Below, piece by piece: positions 1 to 5,032 of a stretch of 5,032 nt of DNA (position 1 is the first letter of the stretch; the number at the start of each line of letters is the position of its first letter). The position numbers were made by a program, and so were the translations under genes. The notes beneath the pieces were generated by a model. That model saw only the letters and a list, made by a program, of their open reading frames with translations, searched no databases and was not told the DNA's origin. This DNA comes from DATKKX01 sp035542775 (GTDB lineage Bacteria; Planctomycetota; Phycisphaerae; UBA1845; UTPLA1), in contig DATKKX010000130.1 of the NCBI GenBank assembly GCA_035542775.1, forward strand, positions 1-5,032, given 5' to 3'.

Positions 1-170
1 GAAGCTTTAGTCTAGTTAAGGACCGAAGCCCAAAACGCACACAGTCCTCTCTGCTCTTCCACGGTGCGTTGTGCGCAATCGGTTGCTGGGTTGAGTGTAA
101 CGTGATAGTTTCAGTCGCCATTTTGGCAAATACACACTGTCCGCATGGGGCGGGCATTGAGGGGGATAGG
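1..170. other. Leader region upstream of ilvD
   Basis: No gene is supported here. The reading frame of ilvD stays open back to a TTG at position 69, but the 34 extra residues resemble no dihydroxy-acid dehydratase N-terminus known to me and include four cysteines, so I treat them as untranslated leader. The best promoter-like pair is TTGCTG (83-88) with GATAGT (104-109), but the spacing is only 15 bases and both matches are poor. No attenuator, leader peptide or T-box-like structure is evident. The transcription start of ilvD may lie in this stretch or left of the window. Confidence 0.5.
159..165 (+). promoter_or_regulatory. Ribosome binding site of ilvD
   Basis: The purine run GAGGGGG ends five bases before the ATG at 171, with its GAGG core about eight bases from that ATG. 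This is a plausible Shine-Dalgarno sequence. It supports choosing ATG 171 over the far upstream TTG at 69, which has only pyrimidine-rich sequence in front of it. Confidence 0.6.
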
Positions 171-1841
171 ATGCGCAGCGACACTGTCAAGAAGGGGTAC
201 GATAAAGCGCCGCATCGGAGCTTGCTCCGCGCGGTGGGATTGACCGACGCGGATTTCGATAAGCCGTTCATCGGCGTGGCGAACTCGTTCGTCGGCATCA
301 TTCCGGGCCATGTCCACCTGCAGGAGGTCGGCCGTCAGGTCCGCGAAGCCATCCGGGAGGCCGGCGGCGTCCCGTTCGAGTTCAATACCATCGGAGTGGA
401 CGACGGGATTGCGATGGGCCACACCGGAATGCGCTATTCTCTGCCCAGCCGCGAATTGATCGCCGATGCGATCGAGACGATGGCCGGGGCCCACTGCTTC
501 GACGGGCTGGTGCTGATCGGCAACTGCGACAAGATCGTTCCGGGCATGCTGATGGCCGCGATGCGCGTCAATATCCCGGCGATCTACGTCAGCGGCGGTC
601 CGATGGCGGCCGGGAAGACGGCCGCAGGAAATGTGGTTGACCTCGCCAGCATCTTCGAGGGTGTGGGCGCGTACTCGGCCGGCAAGATCGACGACGCGGC
701 CCTGCTCGAATTGGAGCGCAAGGGCTGCCCGACCTGCGGCTCGTGCTCCGGGATGTTCACGGCCAATTCGATGAACTGCCTGGCCGAGGCGCTGGGCATG
801 GCGTTGCCCGGGAACGGTACGATTCTCGCCGTCGACGAGCAGCGGAAAGAGTTGTACCGGTCCGCCGGGCGGCAGATCCTGTCGCTGATCGCCCGCGACT
901 TGAAGCCCCGCGACATCGTGAACCGCGAGACGATTGACAACGCTTTCTGCCTCGACATGGCGATGGGCGGGTCCACCAACACGGTCCTCCACACGCTCGC
1001 GATTGCCCACGAAGCCGGCGTTCCCTACACGCTGGATCGCATCAACCAGCTGTCGGATCGCGTCCCGTACCTTTGCAAAGTCAGCCCGGCGGGTCACCAC
1101 CATGTCGAGGACGTGGATCGCGCTGGGGGGATCAGTGGCATCTTGAAGCGGCTCGCGGAAAAGGGCGATCTTCTGAAGCTCGATCGCCCGACCGTGTCGG
1201 GCAAGACGCTCGGCGAGGTCATCCGGGGCGCCGCCGTCACAGACGAGGACGTGATCCGCCCTCTCGCCAATCCCTACCGCGCGACCGGCGGCCTGACGGT
1301 CGTCTTTGGCAATCTCGCGCCGGAAGGCGGGGTGGTCAAGGCTGGGGCCGTTGCCCCCGAGATGCTGCGGCACGAGGGACCGGCAGTCATCTTCGAATCG
1401 CAGGACGACGCCTTGGCCGGCATCCTGAACGGCAAAGTGAAAGCCGGCGACGTGGTCGTCATCCGGTACGAGGGGCCGCGCGGCGGTCCGGGCATGCAAG
1501 AGATGCTCTCGCCGACGTCGGCGCTAATGGGGCGCGGCCTTGGGAATGCCGTCTCGTTGATCACCGATGGGCGTTTTTCCGGCGCGAGCCGGGGTGCCTG
1601 CATCGGACACGTGTCACCCGAGGCCGCGGCCGGCGGCCCGATCGGATTGCTCAAGCCGGGGGACCGCATCCGTATCGATATCGAGAAGCGCCTGCTCGAG
1701 ATCGAATTGAGCGAGGCGGAGCTCAAAGCCCGCAAGGCCGCCTGGAAGCCGTCGCCGCCGAAGGTGAAATCGGGCTGGCTGGCCCGCTACGCGAAGATGG
1801 TCACCTCCGGCAGCCAGGGCGCGGTGCTCAAAGACGATTGA
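171..1841 (+). CDS. ilvD: Dihydroxy-acid dehydratase (IlvD)
   Basis: The product dehydrates 2,3-dihydroxy-isovalerate and 2,3-dihydroxy-3-methylvalerate to the 2-oxo acids that are the last precursors of valine and isoleucine (and, through ketoisovalerate, of leucine and pantothenate). It is a cytosolic iron-sulfur enzyme. From ATG 171 it has 556 residues, the usual size of the compact IlvD type (about 555-560). Both family signatures are visible: CDKIVPGMLMA from residue 119 and SLITDGRFSGAS near 462-473. Cys119 and the CPTCGSC cluster (186-192) supply cluster ligands. By family analogy Asp78, Asp120 and Lys121 belong to the metal site, and Ser470 is the proposed base. VDDGIAMGH and GGSTNTVLH are also intact. 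The N-terminus reads PGHVHL where the well-studied [2Fe-2S] enzymes have a PCN-type cysteine, as in the E. coli and B. subtilis proteins. The overall text resembles the Bacillus-type protein closely. No other ilv or leu gene is in the window. The start is chosen on length, family N-terminus and ribosome binding site. Confidence 0.97.
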   Translation: MRSDTVKKGYDKAPHRSLLRAVGLTDADFDKPFIGVANSFVGIIPGHVHLQEVGRQVREAIREAGGVPFEFNTIGVDDGIAMGHTGMRYSLPSRELIADAIETMAGAHCFDGLVLIGNCDKIVPGMLMAAMRVNIPAIYVSGGPMAAGKTAAGNVVDLASIFEGVGAYSAGKIDDAALLELERKGCPTCGSCSGMFTANSMNCLAEALGMALPGNGTILAVDEQRKELYRSAGRQILSLIARDLKPRDIVNRETIDNAFCLDMAMGGSTNTVLHTLAIAHEAGVPYTLDRINQLSDRVPYLCKVSPAGHHHVEDVDRAGGISGILKRLAEKGDLLKLDRPTVSGKTLGEVIRGAAVTDEDVIRPLANPYRATGGLTVVFGNLAPEGGVVKAGAVAPEMLRHEGPAVIFESQDDALAGILNGKVKAGDVVVIRYEGPRGGPGMQEMLSPTSALMGRGLGNAVSLITDGRFSGASRGACIGHVSPEAAAGGPIGLLKPGDRIRIDIEKRLLEIELSEAELKARKAAWKPSPPKVKSGWLARYAKMVTSGSQGAVLKDD

Positions 1842-1875
1842 GTATGAGCGAACGCATTTTGGAAGCCACCTGACG

Positions 1876-1925
1876 AAATCCCCCCACCGCCTCCCTTTAC
1901 GAAAGGGGGGGTGGTGGGGGGATTT
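1876..1925. repeat. Long C/G-run palindrome (REP/MITE-like hairpin)
   Basis: The outer arms 1876-1888 (AAATCCCCCCACC) and 1913-1925 are perfect reverse complements over 13 bases. The inner arms 1889-1898 and 1902-1912 continue the stem with wobble pairs and one bulged base, closing on a three-base loop, ACG (1899-1901). The total stem is about 23 base pairs. The shape, with AAATCCCCC at one end and GGGGGATTT at the other, is that of dispersed intergenic palindromes I recall from several bacterial groups including Nitrospira-like genomes. That membership is inference. In RNA it would fold very stably and could stop or slow transcription or protect the ilvD 3' end, but there is no proper T-tract after it (only GATTTGGCATTTTGG), so it is not a standard intrinsic terminator. 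Confidence 0.75.
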
Positions 1926-2022
1926 GGCATTTTGGCCGGGTGCCCGCCTTCCCGTTCGGCGTGGTAGGGTACTCCGATCGATCCTGATCCGAGCAGCGCG
2001 ATCCTTCAATTCCTTGTGTTCC

Positions 2023-2030
2023 GAGAAGGG
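2023..2030 (+). promoter_or_regulatory. Putative ribosome binding site of the transporter gene
   Basis: GAGAAGGG lies nine bases before the GTG at 2040. The alternative in-frame GTG at 2016 is preceded by pyrimidine-rich TCAATTCCTT with no Shine-Dalgarno match, so this site decides in favour of GTG 2040. The match is only moderate. Confidence 0.4.
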
Positions 2031-2039
2031 TCGTCGTTT

Positions 2040-3281
2040 GTGTCCAACCAAGCTGGGGGCGGTGTGGGGCGTCGGGCAGATACTGGGTATGCGGTGGCGG
2101 ATCGTGCCTATTGGCGACGGCTCACCGCGCTGTTTTGCGGGGGCTGGTTCATCATTTATGCTGACCGCACGGTCCTGTACCCGCTGCTCACGGCCGTCGC
2201 CAAGGAGTTCGGTCTTACTGGCGTCCAGACCGGTCTGATCACCGGCACCTATTTCGCTTGCTATGTGAGTGCGCAGCTTTCCGCCGGATTCCTGGCCGAG
2301 CGGTACGGGCTGAAACGGATCCTGGTGCTGTTTGCCTACATCGCGGCGTTCGGTCTGGTCGGGGTCGTGTGGGCGGGCAATTTCCATCTGCTCCTTTTCG
2401 TCGCGGGCCTGCACGGCGCGGGCGCCGGAGCGTATTTCGGGATGGCGTATAGCATCGCCATCCACACCATTCCCGGGCCCGAGCGCGGGCGGGCGGCCGG
2501 GATCATCAACGGCGGCATGGCGCTTGGCTTGGTTGCCGGGTTTGCCCTGGCCGGCCCGCTGTTTTATGCCACTGGAAGCTGGCGGACGCCGTTCCTCATT
2601 CTCGCGGTGCCGACGTTTTGCATGGCCTGGCTTTTTCAGGCGGTGGTGCGGGATGTGCACGTGCCGCGCCGTCGCTCCACTGGAATCGCCGAGCTCGTGA
2701 AGGATTCGGTCCTGCTCCGGATGAACCTGGCGGGCTTCTGCGTGCTCTACGGTTGGTGGATGCTCCTGTCCTGGGGGCCGGTGTTCCTGCAGATTGAACG
2801 CGGCATCAGCTTGACGCTGTCCGGCGTGTACACGCTGGCGATCGCCATCACGGCGCTGCCGTCCGGCATCCTGCTTGGCCGCTGGTCCGATCGGGTTGGA
2901 CGAAAACGCCTCATCTTGTGTATGCTGCCGCTCATGGCTGCGTCGGTGGCCTCTGTGGCGCTCGTCAGTTCCCATGTGGGCCTGTTGTTCTTGTTGCTGG
3001 CGTACGGGGCCTTCGGAAAACTCGCCTGGGATCCCTTGGCCATCTCCTGGCTGGGGGACACAGTCGCCCGCCAGCGGCCCGAGTCGGTCGCGGTGGCGGT
3101 CTCCGTGTTCTCGTTCCTCAGCGTGTTGTCGGCCGTGGTCGGGCCGCCCGTCACCGGGTGGATCAAAGACCTGACCGGTTCACTGGCAGCCGGCTTCTAT
3201 GTGGCGGCAGCCATTGTCTTGGTCGCATTCCTGCTCTCGGTCGGACTCCCCGATACGGCCGGGCGGCAGGCGAAGGCATGA
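2040..3281 (+). CDS. Major facilitator superfamily transporter
   Basis: The product is an inner-membrane secondary transporter of 413 residues from GTG 2040 (421 from GTG 2016), a normal size for the superfamily. About twelve hydrophobic helices can be read, split six plus six by a charged central loop near residues 203-222 (VRDVHVPRRRS). The diagnostic loop motif appears twice: GFLAERYGLKR at 83-93 (loop 2-3) and GRWSDRVGRKR at 280-290 (loop 8-9). The first helix carries an Asp-Arg pair (residues 42-43, in YADRTVLYP), a feature common in the anion:cation symporter family of organic-acid and sugar-acid carriers. Assignment to that family is inference and the substrate cannot be named. The first 25 residues are poorly conserved-looking and the exact start is uncertain (GTG 2016, 2040 or 2094). 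It directly precedes the TPR gene with essentially no gap, implying one transcript. A link to branched-chain amino acid synthesis is not shown. Confidence 0.88.
   Translation: MSNQAGGGVGRRADTGYAVADRAYWRRLTALFCGGWFIIYADRTVLYPLLTAVAKEFGLTGVQTGLITGTYFACYVSAQLSAGFLAERYGLKRILVLFAYIAAFGLVGVVWAGNFHLLLFVAGLHGAGAGAYFGMAYSIAIHTIPGPERGRAAGIINGGMALGLVAGFALAGPLFYATGSWRTPFLILAVPTFCMAWLFQAVVRDVHVPRRRSTGIAELVKDSVLLRMNLAGFCVLYGWWMLLSWGPVFLQIERGISLTLSGVYTLAIAITALPSGILLGRWSDRVGRKRLILCMLPLMAASVASVALVSSHVGLLFLLLAYGAFGKLAWDPLAISWLGDTVARQRPESVAVAVSVFSFLSVLSAVVGPPVTGWIKDLTGSLAAGFYVAAAIVLVAFLLSVGLPDTAGRQAKA
3272..3276 (+). promoter_or_regulatory. Ribosome binding site within the transporter 3' end
   Basis: GAAGG lies inside the last codons of the transporter gene. 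It is seven bases from ATG 3284 but only one base from ATG 3278. The spacing favours ATG 3284 as the start of the TPR gene, and its position suggests that ribosomes finishing the transporter re-initiate there. Confidence 0.45.
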
Positions 3282-3283
3282 GC

Positions 3284-4687
3284 ATGGTGCGTGGATGCCG
3301 TATTTTTCAGCTCGCGGCCGCTCTGGCTGTGCTGATGATTTGGCTTGCTGCGCCGCTGTTTGTGCGGCCCGTCCATGCCGGCGCTGCGCGGACCCCGCCC
3401 ACGAAGGCGCCGCCGGCCAAGCCTGTCCCGCAGGCCGAGCAGACAACGCCGCCCATCCGCATTCTGGTCGTCGGCAGCGAGGCCGAGGCCCAAGCCGTCC
3501 TCGACGCGGTCAAGGCCGGCAAGCCGTTCGAAACGTTGGTCCGGGAAAAGTCCATTGGCCCGGAAAAAGAGCGGGGCGGCTATCTGGGCCGAGTGGACGC
3601 TGCCACACTGTCGCCCGAGGCGGCGGCGGCACTGGCCAAGACGCGGCCGGGTGAGGTTAGCACCATCTTCCGCGTTGAGAAGGGCTTCGGCATCCTGCAG
3701 GTCGTGGCGGAGAAGGACGCGCGAGAACTCGACGCCCAGGTGCGGCGGGAAGACGGGTCGGACCTGCTTCGTCGCGGTGTGGAGATGGGCCGCGCGGGGG
3801 ACCTCGATGGCGCCGTCGCGCTGCTTCGGCAGGCCGTGGAGCGCGATCCGACCCTGGCCAACGCCTATTACAATCTGGCCATCGCGTATCGTCGGCTGGG
3901 GCGCACCGACGAAGCGATTGCTAGCATGCGAGAGACGACCCGCCTGCAGCCGAAAGATTTCGACGCCTTCATGCGCCTCGGAGATTGGCTGGCGGCAGGC
4001 GGCAAGACCGAAGACGCGATCGCGCAGTACGAAAAGGCATCGCTCATCCGAATGGATTCGCAGGAAGCCTGGCGGGCGCTTGCCAAGGCGTATGAAACGG
4101 CCGGCCGCGACAAGGATGCGTTGGGAGCCTACCGGAGATTGCTTGCGCTCACCGGGCAGAGCGAGCCGAGCGTGATTGAGACCTGTCTCCGGCTTGCGAT
4201 CAAGCTCCAGGATGGTCCGGCGGCTGTGGATGTGGCTGAACGTCTCTCGAAAATCCGTCCCACGCATGAATCCTTTCTATTACTCGGAGATGCGTACCTA
4301 CTCAACAGCCAATGGCAGGAGGCGATTCGGGAATACCAAAAAGGCATTCTCCTCGCGCCAAACTCTGTCCAGGGACGGCTCGGGCTCGGCAAGGCGTACG
4401 CCAAGACCGGCCAGCTCGAGCCCGCGGCGGAGCAGTTCCTGAAAGTCGTTCAGCTCCAGCCCGACCGCCCGGACACCTACCAGGAATTAGCGAGCGTGTA
4501 CGAGCAGATGGGGCGCCTGGATCTCGCAATCGTGGCGATGCGGGATGGGGTCGCTGCCGCTGCACGCATCACGCCGGCCGCACAGGCGGAACTCGCGGAC
4601 CGCTTGGCCACGCTCTACGACAAGGCGGGCATGAGCCGCGATGCCGAATTGCAGAGGGAGCGCGCCAAAGCCCTGCGGTCGCCATAA
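3284..4687 (+). CDS. Exported parvulin-like/TPR repeat protein
   Basis: The product has 467 residues from ATG 3284 (469 from ATG 3278, which would overlap the transporter stop as ATGA). Residues 1-32 look like a signal peptide: basic MVRGCR, a hydrophobic core (about 8-27) and a VHA-GA cleavage site. A Pro/Ala/Lys-rich linker (33-57) follows. Residues 57-146 match the parvulin (PpiC/rotamase) fold pattern: IRILVV, an alpha-helical EAQAVLDAVKAGKPFETL, the turn ERGGYLG, PGEVS and GFGILQV. The usual active-site residues are replaced (Arg59, Gly92, Tyr100 and Gly136 stand where His, Cys/Asp, Asp and His are expected), so prolyl isomerase activity is unlikely. Residues about 157-463 form roughly nine 34-residue TPR units, clearest at 192-225, 328-361 and 362-395; the unit near 294-327 is weak. 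I infer a periplasmic or membrane-anchored scaffold or chaperone-like protein that binds other proteins. The true partner is unknown. It is probably co-expressed with the transporter. Confidence 0.85.
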   Translation: MVRGCRIFQLAAALAVLMIWLAAPLFVRPVHAGAARTPPTKAPPAKPVPQAEQTTPPIRILVVGSEAEAQAVLDAVKAGKPFETLVREKSIGPEKERGGYLGRVDAATLSPEAAAALAKTRPGEVSTIFRVEKGFGILQVVAEKDARELDAQVRREDGSDLLRRGVEMGRAGDLDGAVALLRQAVERDPTLANAYYNLAIAYRRLGRTDEAIASMRETTRLQPKDFDAFMRLGDWLAAGGKTEDAIAQYEKASLIRMDSQEAWRALAKAYETAGRDKDALGAYRRLLALTGQSEPSVIETCLRLAIKLQDGPAAVDVAERLSKIRPTHESFLLLGDAYLLNSQWQEAIREYQKGILLAPNSVQGRLGLGKAYAKTGQLEPAAEQFLKVVQLQPDRPDTYQELASVYEQMGRLDLAIVAMRDGVAAAARITPAAQAELADRLATLYDKAGMSRDAELQRERAKALRSP

Positions 4688-4702
4688 GCCTCGTAGTTCC
4701 TC

Positions 4703-4798
4703 GGTTCAAGGTTCAACGTTCGAGGTTCAACCTCAACGCCCAAGGTCCAAAATCCCGCGCCAACGTCCGACGTCCAAAGTCCAACGTCAAGAGTCCAA
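4703..4798 (+). repeat. Degenerate 7-base tandem repeat array, left
   Basis: The sequence runs in seven-base steps: GGTTCAA at 4703, 4710 and 4724, CGTTCGA at 4717, then after small indels GGTCCAA (4744), CGTCCGA (4764), CGTCCAA (4771), AGTCCAA (4778), CGTCAAG (4785) and AGTCCAA (4792). The consensus is about SGTYCAA. It starts 15 bases after the TPR stop codon. A small internal palindrome, GAGGTTCAACCTC, lies at 4722-4734. It resembles short tandemly repeated heptamers described from cyanobacteria and similar intergenic patches I recall elsewhere. Function unknown. Confidence 0.8.
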
Positions 4799-4799
4799 T

Positions 4800-4850
4800 G
4801 GCGCAAGGGGCAAGGTGAGAGCCGAAGCATTCTCTGCGGGCTTCTGCGCC
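4800..4850. other. Possible stem-loop between the repeat arrays
   Basis: GGCGCA (4800-4805) is the reverse complement of TGCGCC (4845-4850). Inside it, GAAGC (4824-4828) pairs with GCTTC (4840-4844), leaving an 11-base loop. The stems are short and interrupted by a long asymmetric bulge, and no T-tract follows, so it is weak as a terminator. It may simply be the unique core between two repeat arms. Confidence 0.3.
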
Positions 4851-4879
4851 CCGAACTCGTCCTGCGTACTGAGTTGAGA

Positions 4880-4921
4880 ACCTCGCACCTCGAACTTTGA
4901 ATCCTGAACCTCGATCTTTGA
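4880..4921 (-). repeat. Degenerate 7-base tandem repeat array, right (inverted)
   Basis: Six uninterrupted seven-base units are seen: AACCTCG (4880), CACCTCG (4887), AACTTTG (4894), AATCCTG (4901), AACCTCG (4908) and ATCTTTG (4915). Read on the - strand they give CGAGGTT- and CAAAGTT-type units matching the left array, with TTCGAGGT occurring in both, so the two arrays face each other across about 80 bases. The last unit runs into the -35 element of the first promoter candidate. Confidence 0.75.
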
Positions 4922-4946
4922 CCTGTCCATCGCTTTGTATACAATT
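4919..4946 (+). promoter_or_regulatory. Promoter candidate P1, sigma-70 type
   Basis: TTGACC (4919-4924) and TACAAT (4941-4946) each match the consensus at five of six positions, with a 16-base spacer. The expected start of transcription is near 4953, reading out of the right edge. The -10 overlaps a perfect ten-base palindrome, TTGTATACAA (4936-4945), and the -35 is partly built from the last heptad repeat. Confidence 0.5.
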
Positions 4947-4979
4947 CTTGCCAATCTGCCACTTTTTACCTAGTCCACG

Positions 4980-5008
4980 TTGACAATCTCAGTACCCAAG
5001 CGTACAAA
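4980..5008 (+). promoter_or_regulatory. Promoter candidate P2, sigma-70 type
   Basis: TTGACA (4980-4985) is a perfect -35 match. TACAAA (5003-5008) matches the -10 at four of six positions after an ideal 17-base spacer. The expected start is near 5015, very close to the GGGAGG at 5017-5022. If both are used, the resulting transcript would have a very short leader. Confidence 0.5.
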
Positions 5009-5015
5009 GCGACCC

Positions 5016-5022
5016 TGGGAGG
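5016..5022 (+). promoter_or_regulatory. Possible ribosome binding site of a gene beyond the window
   Basis: TGGGAGG contains a good Shine-Dalgarno core (GGGAGG). No start codon is seen in the ten bases left before the edge, so a gene would have to begin at about the edge or just outside. With P2 placed correctly upstream, this fits the 5' end of a + strand gene, but the alternative that it is chance cannot be excluded. Confidence 0.35.
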
Positions 5023-5032
5023 CACTTCGGGT

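Larger units (their letters stand above)
1842..2039. other. ilvD-transporter spacer
   Basis: This gap holds a nine-codon open frame (1844-1873), a long hairpin repeat (1876-1925) and about 110 bases of otherwise unremarkable sequence leading to the transporter. I found no convincing sigma-70 pair. TTGGCA at 1924-1929 is a good -35 match but has no -10 at normal spacing. Whether the transporter has its own promoter or is read through from ilvD cannot be decided from sequence. Confidence 0.45.
4688..5032. other. Non-coding right-hand region
   Basis: This stretch has no credible gene. Open frames crossing it on both strands merely translate 7-base repeats into phrases such as WTLDVGLWTSDV. It contains two opposed heptad-repeat arrays (4703-4798 and 4880-4921), a possible stem-loop between them, and an A+T-richer promoter-like segment from 4919 to the edge. 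No intrinsic terminator for the TPR gene is evident. Confidence 0.7.

Noticed and set aside
69..170. N-terminal extension of IlvD from TTG 69
   Set aside because: The 34 extra residues do not look like the family N-terminus, TTG has no ribosome binding site, and ATG 171 gives the standard length and the typical MRSDTVKKGYDKAPHRS start.
111..1499. Long - strand open frame opposite ilvD
   Set aside because: It is a shadow of the strongly conserved ilvD reading frame in G+C-rich DNA; its translation is rich in Arg, His and Asp and shows no recognisable domain.
1876..1935. Palindrome as a standard intrinsic terminator of ilvD
   Set aside because: The stem is strong but is followed by GATTTGGCATTTTGG rather than a run of Ts, and the symmetric ATTT ends fit a dispersed repeat better. 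Partial termination remains possible.
1614..2975. Long - strand open frame across ilvD end, spacer and transporter
   Set aside because: It crosses two real + strand genes and the palindrome, with a low-complexity charged translation; it is an antisense artefact.
3197..4267. Long - strand open frame opposite the TPR gene
   Set aside because: It is a complementary-strand artefact of the TPR gene; no domain is recognisable.
4703..4921. CRISPR array
   Set aside because: The repeats are seven-base contiguous units without spacers of uniform length, and no cas gene is present.
4615..4962. 115-residue - strand open frame over the TPR gene end and repeats
   Set aside because: Its middle (WTLDVGLWTSDV and similar) is a direct translation of the 7-base repeats, and its C-terminal part is antisense to the TPR gene.
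4951..4970. T-run (CACTTTTTACC) as a terminator
   Set aside because: No stable stem precedes the five Ts, and the run lies between two promoter candidates.

Overview
The window looks like chromosomal DNA from a G+C-rich bacterium. Coding-frame third positions are mostly G or C, and some starts look like GTG. Three genes lie on the + strand. The gene types, a C/G-run palindrome and patches of 7-base periodic repeats remind me of Nitrospira-like (Nitrospirota) genomes. That lineage guess rests on memory of similar intergenic sequence and is only moderately secure. Nothing here looks like a phage, a transposon with its own transposase, a CRISPR array or a defence island.

Layout: (1) 1-170 is a leader with no convincing promoter. 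(2) 171-1841 is ilvD, dihydroxy-acid dehydratase of branched-chain amino acid synthesis, complete and with its signature motifs intact. (3) 1842-2039 is a spacer dominated by a long near-perfect hairpin (1876-1925). (4) 2040-3281 is a 12-helix major facilitator superfamily transporter of unknown substrate. (5) 3284-4687 begins two bases after the transporter stop, or overlaps it by ATGA if the alternative start is used. It encodes an exported protein with a parvulin-like domain followed by about nine TPR repeats. (6) 4688-5032 is non-coding. It holds two arrays of degenerate 7-base units in opposite orientation, then a compact A+T-richer segment with two good sigma-70-type promoter candidates pointing out of the right edge, nested inverted and direct repeats, and a possible ribosome binding site for a gene starting just beyond the window.

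How the parts relate: the transporter and TPR genes are very probably co-transcribed and translationally coupled. ilvD is separated from them by the hairpin and about 200 bases, so a shared operon is uncertain. The most interesting points are the parvulin-like domain, which lacks all the usual catalytic residues, and the repeat-bounded regulatory region at the right end. I do not see evidence for a wholly new multi-gene system.
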